Positions 52,301-63,660 of a stretch of 64,000 nt of DNA are shown here, piece after piece. The first letter of the stretch is position 1, and every line of letters begins with the position of its first letter. The stretch is from Tyto alba. Lineage: Eukaryota; Chordata; Aves; Strigiformes; Tytonidae. The stretch covers positions 8,735,777 to 8,799,776 of the forward strand of contig NW_024881303.1 of NCBI RefSeq assembly GCF_018691265.1, in the 5' to 3' direction. The position numbers were made by a program, and so were the translations under genes. Under the pieces are notes generated by a model. That model saw only the letters and a program-made list of their open reading frames with translations. It was not told the DNA's origin and ran no database searches.

Positions 52301-53902
52301 GCATATGAATGATTTTCTGGAGAAAGCAGAAAAGGGAGAAGAGGATGGTTAAAAAAGAAAGACCACTCACGAATCATTTTAGGAAAAATAAACAGACAAA
52401 AAAGCATGTACTTTGAAAAGAGGCCAAGTCATAAATAACACTGGTCAAGCTACATTTATCAATTATTTTCTTCTTTCTTTCACTGACCAACCCTTAACAT
52501 GAAAAAGAATAAAAATTTGCAAGTGCTACATCCAATTACAAGAACCCCTTTAAATTCTAAGATAAAGATTTCAATACCAGCCCTGCAGGGAGTTAAAAGG
52601 TTTCATTTTCTGCTACATATCACCTGAATAGAAATTAAAGAGTTACAGTGGGAATTAGAGCCTGTTACTTCGTTTCCTTGCAGTTATTGAAAAAAAAATA
52701 TCCCTCTTGAACACACTCAGCAAGCATCACCTACAGCTTGCTCTGCTTATGCCCCTAACACCCTAAAAATAGGTTTTCTGCAAACTGAAGTATTCTCAGG
52801 TTTAATCAACACACCCTATTTGAAAGTATGAGGAGTGCTTTGCATGTGTACAGTACACTAAGAAAAAGAATTGCTTGAGAACTATTTCCTTTAATCCTTT
52901 CTTCAAAAATTCTGCATCTAACCTTACGTCACTTGTTTTTACATATTCCCCTCCAAGATCACGTACATTAAGGATTTGCTTACACAAAACTGAAAAATAT
53001 ATGTAATGCAAATCAACACAGTTTAATAGCACAGGCTAGCAGAGATTCCCCAACGGGATTTGCAAGACCTAGCTATGCTCTTTTCAAACTTTTAAGAGCA
53101 CCTGAATCAAACGGACCACACAACTTTTACCAGCTTCCTTCACAAATAAACTACAGGCATTAATATGACTCACAAAAGAAGACCTTACAACTCAGACACA
53201 GGAGACAAGGTCAGTGCTGACCCTCCAAATTCCCATCTCTCTTTCTCGAGAGCTCTTAATTGCATGGGCAATTCGGGGGTTTCAGATCACCCCTTCAGCT
53301 ATGCTTCTCGTGTCAGAAGAGTTTTTGTTTGATTGTTTATTTTAAGAAACACATGTAAGAAAACTAATTAGATAAGCATCTCTCTGCCTAAGTTTTTTCA
53401 TAACATTTTAGTATTTCAGCCAAAATCCATTTGGGCTTCTCTGAGAGATGAAGCATCTCTTTCTGAAAGGAGTCTGTACTTGCTCTTACACACAGACTTT
53501 GTATATAAGAGATAGCCTCCTATGTGTAGCTTCCAGTTTTATCATTACATCAATTCTGCTGATAATGCAAGCTTTTCAACAAGGACAGACACTTAAAACT
53601 AGGATTTGCCCACTTTCTGTAAAATTCTCACTATAGCAGTGTCATGATTGGACTATTCATCCAACCCTGTTAACCAATTATTCCCCATTCCCAGCGGGGG
53701 TCTGAGGGAAGTTAGCCTTTTGGAATGAAAGAACAGGCAGACAATTCTAGAGGTAGTATTCAGTAGCAGTCAATCAGAATCACAGAATGATGCAGATCTC
53801 TCTGAAATGCCAATACAGATCCTCTCAAACCCATTTCATTTGATTAGATTCATCAGCTTTGGTTCATAAAAGTAATGGTGTGAATGAAAGATTTCTGGAA
53901 GG

Positions 53903-53950
53903 GTGTTTGACACAGTACCACACAACATTCTTACACATTTGGTACTAAGG
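53903..53950 (+). mobile_element. Possible LINE reverse-transcriptase relic
   Basis: A short frame reads FDTVPHNIL, resembling the catalytic-palm entry motif of CR1/L2-type reverse transcriptases (typically FDTVSHNIL). The resemblance fades after about 12 codons and the surrounding sequence does not clearly continue the element. It is offered as a weak call that a repeat search would settle. Confidence 0.3.
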
Positions 53951-54459
53951 AGAGTTAGTAGAGTACTAAATAAACAAAAACTGAAAAGAACTTTTAGGCG
54001 TGTCACTCAAAGAAACCATGCCAGAATAAATGTACTTTCCCGAGGGTATAGCAGTAGTGGTGGACAGACAGACACTGATGATAGGATTTGCATACAAAAC
54101 ATTGACAGACAAGTACACAGGGAGGACAACGATGTCATGTTTAGTGATCTAACCTGCTTCAGAAGATAAACCCATTCAAATAACCTTGGTTAATTTAGTA
54201 CAGAGGCCAGCTACTCATCAATCAAGGCTCTGGGTTCCTGCTGAATATCAACTTAATGAAGTTCATTCAATGGCCTACAGTGAGAGTCAGCAGTTCCTGA
54301 CTCAGCTCATTAATGCAGAGCTCAGGGAGAAGTAGGACCCCATCACTTCCTAATCCAGCCAACTGCTCCTTGAGCCAGGATGCATCCTGGAGGAACTCTG
54401 GGAAAAAAGTTTATTTTCTGTCTCCTTGACTGATTTCTCTCTTCCCCTTCCCCGCCCCT

Positions 54460-54476
54460 CCCCCCCCCCCCCCCCC
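54460..54476. repeat. Poly(C) tract
   Basis: A run of 17 C within a C/T-rich stretch starting near 54,440. It can cause sequencing or assembly length errors. Confidence 0.9.
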
Positions 54477-57093
54477 ATAAAACTGCAGGATTATGACACA
54501 TTCAAGTACTACCCTAACTATTTCTAATAAAATGTGTTGATATCTGTTTGAAATCAGCAGTTCAAAGTAATCAAAATATAAACACGACTTTTTCCCTGTG
54601 GTCTCAGCTCTAGGCTTTTGGAGAGTTTGTAGATAATTATCAGTTCACACTATCTCTTCCTCCCTGTTAAGGACACAATATAAACCAGCCCAGCTCAAAC
54701 TGTCAGTATTTCAAAGAAAGCAGGTTCTCCCCGATTTGACAAAGGTATACTTTTTCCTACATCATATTAAGATCTATAATCTCACTATCTTTTAAGTGTT
54801 TGTCCTCCTCTTTCAGGGTATCAGAATTTCAAAGACAAAAAGAAAATATCAACATCTATAACACTCCTAAATTCTCATGAGGCTTTGGCATGAGCTTTGT
54901 ATTTCAAGGTTACTGAAGTGTCACTGAAACAAGTATTTTTCCCTGCTGAGATTTAACAATATTAAATAAATAAATCTGTACAGATTATGCAAGTGGAATC
55001 CAAAGTTTCAGGCAAACTCTTGTAATACAAGGAGAAATTGAAAAATTATATTCCACAACAGACAGAACAGTTAACTATTATGAAAATTATCCTATCATAC
55101 AATTTGTTTCTGTCTGGAGGTTGATTGCATTGAGTATTCCCTATGTCCAAAGGCTCTAATTGGGAAAATCTGTCACAACCATCTCTGGTAAAATGTAAAA
55201 TACATAATCTCTGAAAATATTTTACCTGAACAATTGCATTTATAAACAAATAGTTTTGTTTCACTGTGTACAGTCAAAAATCCTTTTGAATACTACATGA
55301 AATGAAAATGAGTACTGATAGGCAATGAAAACTAGGAAACACAAACTTAATTCAACAGGTTAAAAGAAAACCTACTGGAATAAAAAAAAAAAAAAGAAAA
55401 GAAGTGTTTTTAAAGCAACAATTTCGGCCGTACCCAGAAAAATAACAGTAGATTTGTTCTGTTCTCTGTGTTGTTGAAGGGAAAGACTCAGACTTTCTTT
55501 GATAGACAAGAATTCTTATAAGGTACTAGGAAGTCATAGACTGGTGAAAGCAAACTCCAAAGCAGCTATACAGGAAAGTGACTCCCTTCTCACTGAAGTA
55601 ACCATTTTTAGAGCAGGAGTGGTTTGCTTTGCTTTAGTATAAACTTCAAAGTTACATGTATTCCAGAATAAAAGTTTTTGCAGAGAGTTATAGCTGTATC
55701 TGCTTAAATTCACACTCAGTCTTGCTCCACTATGACTCTACTGAACAAACAAACAGTCCCAAGATGTGGACTCATGATCAGGGTCTGTGTAATGCTTGCT
55801 TATACTGAATATATAGAAAGACTGTATCCTAACATTTGCCAACAAGTTTAAATCTATCTATCTGTATCTACCGATAAATGTGTATAATTTAATAAAAATC
55901 AGAATTATTACTGATTTAGCATTTATATGCCCTTTACCATTAATAGCTTTCCAAGGAGTTCTGAGGTCAGTCTTTTTTAACCCCACCTACTTCCAAAAAA
56001 GTGTGAGAATTTGTCATATAGATTCTGCTCTCTTTCAACACAAGTAAAATACGGAGAACAGCAGAAGCATTAGATGAAAGCTTAACTCTCTTTAGAGGTG
56101 AATCAAGATACTCAACATGTCGTAAGTTAACTTTTGATTAACATTTGGAAACAATTTTAAAATCAGTATGGCTGGTTGGGTTTTTTTAAATGAACATTTT
56201 TAAATGGTTGAAGTTGGTTTCAAAGAGGTCTGTTATTCATGCCCATTTCATAGGGAAAAGGAGTTACAATTACGACTCACTTTGCTTCCTCATTTCTTAA
56301 GCATGGTTCTAAATGAATAATAACAAGGCTGAATGTTTACGATTCCTTAACATGCACTCATTAGAAATATGTTTAGTCAATTAGCACAGTACTTCACAGA
56401 TCACAGTTTCAGAGTTGGCAAACCAAAGATTGAACTTGGTTCACTGGCAAAAATACCATTTCACACATTGTCAGTTTGCTGGTTCTATAAAAGTAACCAA
56501 GCCAAGTTCTCCTTTGTACACAACATCAGTCTTTGCAAAGCTAATCAACTGGTACTACTAAATGAGGTTTCCCACATGCAAAGAGAAATCCGGTTCATTC
56601 TTCCAAGTGACATCAGCCCTACACATCTAATAAGTAATAATCAAATATTCAGATTTTAGCTAGTCATTTGAAAAAAAAAAAAAAAATCAATTTGAAGATT
56701 AAGCATCTCAGTGACAGAAGTCCAAATATTTATTTCAAACACCCACAAACATGGCATTATCCAATGGCTGCACAACTCTAGCAGTAACACCTCATATTTT
56801 CCTAGCAAAGAATATGAATCTGTAGTAGCTTTCTTTTGAGCACACTGTATCACATTGCAGAAGTATATACATAAACTTTGGTTAAAGAGAGGCCAAATAT
56901 AATCTCTAACCTCCAACTATCTCCTTCCTTTCAGACACTCATTCTCTATGCTGAGATAGAACCCAAAGTGTCACACTGTGACAGCAGACAACTGGTGATT
57001 GTAAGAGTAACACATCTGCCCTAAAATAGGCAGGTATTATAATAAGAATTTGTAAACATTAGCAATTTAAGAGCAGACTTATTTCATAACTTC

Positions 57094-57141
57094 TTACACA
57101 CAGAGCCCTCAAAAGCATTACACACAGAGCCCTCAAAACCC
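57094..57141. repeat. 24-bp tandem duplication
   Basis: Two adjacent copies both begin ttacacacagagccctcaaa (57,094-57,117 and 57,118-57,141) and differ only near their right ends. It lies in SGPP1 intron 1. Confidence 0.85.
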
Positions 57142-58019
57142 TACACTGAACATACACTGCCTGGGAAAGCCTATTCCCTCAGTTCCTACTGAAATTGGTG
57201 CAGTGATTTAAAGCTGAATATCTGTTGTGTTTTCTCTGGAGTTCTTACTGCTGCCCATACTGCTAACAGCAAGCACCAATGCAAATGCTACAGCTTGCAT
57301 AAATCAGATTATCAACAGTGTTATTTTAACTCGATCTACTGACCCAAAGTGTAACAGGCAGATTTTAAGATTTTACCGAATGAAGGTAGTGAAAAAATCA
57401 GAGATTATCAGTTCCTGCTAATGATTAGCACGTTAATAGTTCTAAAACCATCTGAAAGTGCATGTACTCCTCAAAACAGAAAATAACCATTTCCAGTTAA
57501 TGGATAATGAAACTAAAAGACAGCATTAGAAAAGAGACTAAAACTACAGACTGACTTAAACTACAAAGTGACTCAAAGCAAAGGATCAGCAAAGGGCCCT
57601 TTAATTCCTGGCACTCCATTAAAATCTCAGTCAGTAAAACCGAGTGCCTGTAAAAATAACAGATGCCTATCCAAACTTTGTGCAAAGCACTCACCCTACA
57701 AGAAGTAAATTTTCTGAAGTCTCACAAGAACAAAGTGCAGATTGTTAACATAGACTTTCAATGCATACTGAGCTAACCATTCACAAAGATCAGCAGAACT
57801 TCCATCCAGAAGACAAAATCATTAGAATAAACCTTGTTACCCGAGCACTCGCTTGGATCATAGAAAAATTAAAAGAAATGGGGGAGAAGCGGGAGGGGGA
57901 GGAAAAAAAACACAAATTTCACATTTTCCCAAACAAACCCAGCCACCTCCCCTCTCAAAAGAAATCAAGCCTGTCACATCCTTCTACCCCGAGGCTGAGA
58001 ACACAGGGAGAAGGACAAG

Positions 58020-59220
58020 GAGGTGAGCATTACCTGCCAGCGGCCGTAGCTGAGCAGCAGGAGCGCCAGGGGGATGGCGGTGCCCGACATGGCGTGGGTG
58101 GAGGGCATGCTGTACTCGGAGTTGTAAAAGACTTCCAGCTTCACCACGGGCGGGGAGGCAGGCCGCGGCCAGCGGATCACATCCTTGGTGCACTGCCCCA
58201 GGTACATCACCCACACCCAGATGATGATAAGCCTCCGGCCCAGCCAGGCGTCCAAGTTCCAGATGCAGAAGGGGAAGAAGAGGATGTAGAAGAGCTCGTT
58301 GCCCAGCTCCGTGCCCAGGCTGAAGAGATAGTAGAGGAAGCGGCTGCGAGTGGAGAACTCCTGGCTGCCGTCCTCCTCCGTGAGGGAGTTGCGGCGCGGC
58401 CTCCTCCTCCACCGCTGCGGGGGGCCCGCCCCGCCGGGCACGGTCCCGTTCCCGGCGGGGTGCCCCGGCCCTCCTGCCCCCTCCGCGGCCGGAGGGCCGC
58501 CGTTAACCATCGGCCCCCGACTGCCGGCTCGCTGCTCCGCGTCGGCCCAGCCCGAAGGCCCCTCCACCCCGCAGAGCCGCTGGAAGGCGGCCACTTTCCG
58601 CGGGTCCTGCAGGTAGGCGGCCAGCCGGGCCAAGCGCCGGCAGAGAGCCATGGCGGGAGGACAAGGGCGGAGAAGGGGAGGTGGGGGGGAAAACGACTGA
58701 GGGCGGCGAGACGCTACCGGGGATCTGAGGGGGCTTCGCCTGAGGGGCGGCGGAAGGGCCGGGGGCTGCCGTGCGCGCCGCGGGGAGGGGGAACCGTTCC
58801 CTGAGGATAAACCCTCTCGAAGAGGAGGCGTCGCAGTGCGACCGACCCCGCCTGGCTCCGACCCCTCACGCCCGCCGCTCCGCGCCCGCTGCCTCCCCGC
58901 GCCCCGCCCCGTCCCGCCGCGCCGCGCCTGCGCACAACCCCCGCCCCGGCGGGCGGGGACCTCCTCGGGGAAACCTCACCGCGGCGCGGATTGGCCGCGG
59001 CTCCCTCCCGGTCCCGCCCCCCCCCCTCCCTCCCGTTGGGCGGGGAGCCAATCAGGGGCTGGGCCGGGCGCGAGGCGGCGGGGCGGTGGCGGCGTGCGGT
59101 GGCTTCGAGGCTGAGGCGCGGAGGGGGCCGGGGGTGATGGAGCGCGATGGCGGCGTGTGGCTGCCTGAGGGGCGGCGACGGGTCCTTCCGCGGGCAGGTC
59201 AGCGGCGCGGCGGGTCCCCG
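58020..59220. promoter_or_regulatory. CpG-island promoter of SGPP1
   Basis: About 1.2 kb of dense CpG covers SGPP1 exon 1 and its upstream flank. Upstream of the ATG are GC boxes (for example gggcgggg near 59,040) and CCAAT elements in both orientations (ATTGG at 58,990-58,994; CCAAT at 59,048-59,052). No TATA box is seen, as expected of a dispersed housekeeping start. On the plus strand GATGGCGGC (59,146-59,154) is a YY1-type element, and gggcag|gtcagc (near 59,190-59,201) resembles a splice donor, so divergent transcription is possible. The precise SGPP1 start site cannot be fixed by eye. Confidence 0.85.
58034..58651 (-). CDS. SGPP1: Sphingosine-1-phosphate phosphatase 1, exon 1 (N-terminal)
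   Basis: The exon encodes residues 1-206, starting at an ATG in a strong Kozak context (gccATGG) at 58,651. It ends at CAG|GTAATG, phase 0. Residues 1-30 resemble the mammalian N terminus ([17 protein letters not shown]). Residues about 31-90 are a Gly/Pro/Arg-rich, low-complexity cytosolic stretch ending RRNSLTEED. Membrane segments follow from about 116. The PAP2 (lipid phosphatase) C1 motif K-x6-R-P is K156-P164 and C2 is PSTH at 183-186; C3 is split between exons 2 and 3. The joined protein is 419 residues, against about 441 in human, and the difference lies in the low-complexity N terminus. The enzyme acts at the ER, removing phosphate from sphingosine-1-phosphate and feeding sphingosine back to ceramide synthesis. 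The two long open frames on the opposite strand and in the second frame here are GC-rich shadows. Confidence 0.97.
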
Positions 59221-59979
59221 GAAAGCTGGTCGTTCTTCCTTCTGGCTTCGGGTGAGCTGCTGGTGTCCTCACCTCAGCCGCCGTGTCTGGCATCGGCACC
59301 CCCCAGGGCTGCCCCTGCCCTCCTCTGCCCCCTCCTCTGCCCCCTCCTTTGCCCGGATCGACCTCAGAAGCCTAAATCTGGTGGGGTAAACATGAGAGGG
59401 AAAGCGGGTTTCAAGGAGGGACTGTGAGTGGTCTTAGCCCCAGCGGTCAGGCCGGTTAAGCGATGGAGGTGGTGGGTTACCCACAAGGATGAGCAGGCGG
59501 CAGCTCCGGGAGGTTTCTGCTGGGCCTGAGGGAAGGGGTCGTGCATTAGCTCGGCTCTCCACAGTCAGAAGGAGATTCCACACCACCTCCAGGGTGGATG
59601 TACATGGCTTAAAGTTCGACAGGACCAGAAAACTTATCTTTAGATACTTTGAAAGTCCACATTTGCTGGGGTGTCCAGTGTGGAAGTGCCATGAGAAATG
59701 AGAGCTTTGGTCACCAGTGTTCTCTGATGCTTCTGCCTGTCCAACTGGTAGTGATCTATGGCTTGCTAATACTCCAATATATTTCTATCTTACCTTAAAA
59801 CTAGGAGACTAAACAAGTGATAAATGTGCTGTTTTGTACCGGTTTTGAAACGGGGAAGAATTATTAATTATAAGTAGGTATGACTAATTAGCTTAATAGC
59901 TATCTTAACCAAAACAGAAAATCTGATGTGGGATTCAAATAATAAAAAGTTTAAATGAAGGAATATATTATAAGTCCAC
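59221..59979. other. Upstream flank of SGPP1, no gene seen
   Basis: GC-rich shoulder of the island, including a 12-bp unit (tgccccctcctc-like) repeated about three times at 59,315-59,355. It passes into AT-rich sequence with no recognised exon. Confidence 0.5.
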
Positions 59980-60777
59980 TCAGACCACTTGGTGGATAAG
60001 GAATAGTCTGGATGGCCACACTCAAAGAGTTGTGATCAGTGGCTTGAAAGTACTGACCAGTGGCATTGCTCAGGGGTCAGTACTGGGACTGTCTCTGTTT
60101 AACATCTCTGTTGGAGACATGGAGAGTGGGACCGAGTGCACCCTCACAAGTTTGCTGATGACCCCGAGCTGTGTGGCGCGGTGACACGCTGAGGGCAGGG
60201 ATCCCATCCAGAGGGACCTGGACAGGCTGGAGAGGTGGGCCTGGGCAAACCTCATGGAGTTCAACAAGGCCAAGTGCAAGGTCCTGCCCGTGGGTTGGGG
60301 CAATCCCAAGAACAAATACAGGCTGGGTGAGGAGTGGATTGTGAGCAGCCCAAAGGAGGTCTTGGAGGTGTTGGTTGATGAGAAGCTGAGAAATTTGGGG
60401 TTGTTCAGCCTGAAGAAGAGAAGGCTCTGGGAAGATGTTATAATGGCCTTCCAGTGCTTAAAGGGGGCAACAGGAAAGGTGGGGAGGGACTCTATCAGGG
60501 AGTGTAGTGTTAGGATGAGGGGTAATGGTTTTAAACAAAAGAGGATAGATTTAGATTAGATACTAGGAAGAAATTCTCCCCTGTGAGGGTGGTGAGGCGC
60601 TGGCCCAGGGTGCCCAGAGCAGCTGTGGCTGCCCCCTCCCTGGAAGGGTTCAAGGCCAGGTTGGACGGGGCTGGGAGCCCCCTGGGCTGGGGGAAGGGGG
60701 ACCTGCCCAGGGCAGGGGGTTTGGAACAGATGATCTTTAAGGTCCCTTCCAACTCAAACCATTCTATGATTCTATGA
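59980..60777 (+). mobile_element. CR1 LINE, 5'-truncated copy
   Basis: About 800 bp contains decayed CR1 ORF2 C-terminal coding ('caggggtcagtactgggac', [18 protein letters not shown] residues at 60,254) and the full 3' UTR ('caaggccaggttggacgggg', 'aaggtcccttccaactc'). It ends in the terminal microsatellite-like repeat attctatgattctatg. The open frames are broken, so it is inactive. It is less diverged than the LINE relic immediately to the right. Confidence 0.95.
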
Positions 60778-60859
60778 AATCTATACAATGTTTTGGTAAA
60801 AATAGCTAATAATACTGTTTTGAAGAGGTAATTGCCTCAGATTTAGTGCTGCAAGATAT

Positions 60860-61760
60860 TCACACACGTTGGGTGCATGCAGTGCCAATAAACCATGCAG
60901 ATGGAATTTGCTGCCAGATCTTAAGGATGTCTGTAGGAAAACTGAGTTGAAAGAGATAGTGTCTAAAGAGGTTCCAGTAGTAGGTCCTATGTTGTACAAC
61001 ATTTTAAGAAATCATCTGGAAGCAGATCTAAACCTGCTGCTGCAAAAATTCATCTCCAGGGTTAATAGAATCCCAAATAATGAGGATGGGGCACTGATCA
61101 GAATAGTTGGTAGAAGCATCCCATTCAAACTTAGTGTATTTTAAGCCAGCCAAATATAAAGCTGTCTGCCTTAAGAACCAAGTGTGGAGGCTGTAACTAG
61201 AGAATAGAAGACTATATCCTGGGAAGGTAATGACTTTGAGAAGGATTTAAGGGTCAGAATAAGTAAGCAATCAGATAAGGTCTGTCCTGTATGCTGCTGT
61301 GGCAGGAAAGGATTAATCAGTGTATAAACAAAGGAATAAAAAAATGTTTATTTTGCTTCTTGTGTTTGACCTCAACAATACCATCCACGGGGTAATGCAT
61401 ACAGTTCTGGTTTTCAGTTTTTAAGAAGCACGTTGGAAAATAAGAGCAGAAGTGAAGCAAAATGTTCTGATGGTTGGATAAAATGCATTACACTAGCAGG
61501 TTTTAAGAGGTCAGGCTGTTAAAAGTTTTCTAAAAGAGGATTGGGTGGTGACTTGATTGTACTGTATAGGAACATTCCTGGAGGAAAATACAGAATATTA
61601 AAGGACTCTTTAATCTATTGAAGAAATGCATAATAAGATGTAATGGCCGGAGGCAAAAGCCAGACAAATTCAGAGAGGAAATAAGATGCACATTCTTACA
61701 TGGTTAACCAGCAGAACACATTCCCAAGAGAAGCTGAGGATTTTCCATTGGTTTATGTCT
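60860..61760 (+). mobile_element. Old CR1/L3-clade LINE relic
   Basis: A heavily decayed LINE 3' region. A remnant of the reverse-transcriptase box ('ggtcctatgttgtacaac', cf. GP-L-FNI) lies near 60,980. The downstream motifs 'aatgcatacagttctgg', 'aagcacgttggaaaataag', 'gattgggtggtgacttgatt' and 'agacaaattcagagaggaaa' occur in the order known for ancient amniote CR1/L3-type elements. It is clearly older than the adjoining CR1 copy. Boundaries are approximate. Confidence 0.7.
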
Positions 61761-63617
61761 TCTGTTGAAGATCAGATATATTTCTGAAAATTATTTTTTA
61801 GATGAGCAGAAGTTATGGTTTATTTTATTGTATGGTTACAGGTTGAAATCTGATGGTCAGTGATAGCCATAGTGTCAGGTTAATCTAGTGGGACCATCAT
61901 TGGTTTAAGCTTTAAATGCCAGAAGAAGACACTTCATTAATAACCATGAACATTAGAATAATTTTTTTTTTTTTTGCCTTGAAATACTTACACTCCATCA
62001 AAAAGCTGATCCGAATTAAGCTTTTGCCTCCAGAATATACTTACTAGGACAATTTCTAAAGGTTTTGGCCTTTTGTTTCCTAAATTTACACTCTTGGGAT
62101 TACTTGGAAAAAATTCTCTGCATTTCCATTTAAATTTCTGTAGGAATAGATCCTTACAAGAAAATGTCTTACAATGTCTGGATAATAATCCTCCAAGAAA
62201 TATTTCATAGCCTGAGCACCAACTGTGTAAAACTGGCTCAAGGCCAAGGGAATCAGAATGTACCAAATGAATCCTGATGGATTTCCTATATTGTAGATTG
62301 TATATGTTTATATGTTGCATATGTTTACCTCCTACAGTCTTAACCTCACTTGAGGCATTGTCATAACATAAACAATTATAGTACCAATGGAGGAGCTGCT
62401 ATTACTGAAAGAGAGATGAATGAAATATAAATAAGATTTCAGATCAGCAGCTTGGCAGAGGAACACGAGAAAACCACTCCTGAAATGGTACATCATCAAT
62501 TTTTCTATCTTGAGAGTGGAAGGTGTGCTGTCATTTCTCTGCCTTCAGAGAAATGTGTGATGCTAATCCTGCAAGATACATGTGCTTCCTGATTTACATG
62601 CTTACATTTTTCCTGGTTCTTGAGCGGAAAATGCAAAGACAGGAGCTGAGAAACAAGCTGCTGCCTTCTTTTGTGCATTTTCCCAGAGTCAAGCCACAAA
62701 CCATCTTCCCTTAAACACAGAACAAACTGAAATCTGTTAATGAACTTGGTGATGAATTCTGGAATGAGATCTGAATAACTGTACAGGGAAAACAAAAATC
62801 ACAGTGATTGCAAAGGATGAAGTGAGACTTGTCTTTATGGGAAAAAAGCAGAAAGTGTTTGTGTGTGTGTGGTTGAAACTTGTTTACTTTGAACTATTAG
62901 TGTGAAAATTATATGACATTAATACTGAAGTAGCTTTTAACTTACCTCTGTGCATTTAAAACAAATAACGATTGCAGTGGGCACTCCAGGAGGAGTGTGG
63001 AGTGCACCGTATAACTGAACTTTTCCAGAAAATGTGTTTCTTTGTACTATGTGCAATAGATGGCCCTAAAGCTGTTCTGAATACAATTCAGCTTACCACA
63101 CAAGTGCCGTCTGAGCATGACACCCATAACACATGCATTTTCAAGCATGCCTGGCAAACCAGCGTACTTGCAGCCACGTTCCCGCAGGCTGTAAATATTT
63201 GACAAGACAGCTGTGGGAATCGATGGAAAAGGAGGTGCAGAATACTTCATGCTTACAGCTGCTGCTGTGACCACCCTGCCCAGGTGACAGGAGCAGAACC
63301 AGTTCATTTTTGAAGCAGAACATCTTGCTTGGCATCTAATTGGATGACCACTGGTTACTGAGGGTATTTAAGGTACTGGTTCTGTCTTGTAAAGCTTTAA
63401 ACAATTGGAGACCAGTTTATATGAGTCATCGGCAGCCAGTTGTTTTTCTAATATAACTGAAGGAGCAGGTGGCAGGGCATTCTGCAGGATTGTGGGACTT
63501 GTTTTCTGTCATCATCTGAAATAGCTTGAATCTGGTCATCTTTTTGTGCAAAAGACATCTGTTTGATAGCATTTTGTGAAGAGAATTAATGATGAAGAGT
63601 GGTGGTGTGGTGTAATC
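61761..63617. other. Non-coding flank right of the LINE block
   Basis: AT-rich sequence with a T-run at about 61,962-61,975 and a short (GT)n at about 62,860. No exon, RNA gene or clear mobile element is seen. By synteny SYNE2 would lie farther right on the plus strand. Confidence 0.5.
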
Positions 63618-63660
63618 TGCTGGGAAGAAAATTAACTCTATCCCAGCCGAAACCAGGACA
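63618..63660 (+). mobile_element. Short 3' LTR remnant
   Basis: The segment from gctgggaagaaaattaact to tcccagccgaaaccaggaca resembles the last 45 or so bases of the solo LTR at 1,467-2,043 (gctgtggggaaaacgaact ... tctcagccagacccaataca). The rest of the LTR is missing. It is probably a fragment of a related copy in the same orientation. Confidence 0.55.

Larger units (their letters stand above)
46349..58031 (-). other. SGPP1: SGPP1 intron 1
   Basis: About 11.7 kb between the GTAATG donor at 58,033 and the AG at 46,347. It contains A-runs (46,384; 49,331; 51,484; 55,382; 56,671), a C-run at 54,460, a possible reverse-transcriptase relic at 53,903 and a 24-bp tandem duplication at 57,094. No nested gene was recognised. 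Confidence 0.9.

Noticed and set aside
53765..53830. Apparent CR1 3' end in minus orientation (aatcacagaatgatgcag...)
   Set aside because: Only the first dozen bases resemble the CR1 terminus. The following sequence lacks the expected 'ggttggaaggga'-type motif.
57761..58804. 347-codon plus-strand open frame
   Set aside because: It is antisense to SGPP1 exon 1. Its length comes from GC-rich sequence lacking stop codons, and the translation is Gly/Arg/Pro-rich with no domain.
58771..59427. 218-codon plus-strand frame upstream of SGPP1
   Set aside because: It is an open frame in a GC-rich island with no conserved segment. Any divergent transcript here is more likely non-coding in this part.
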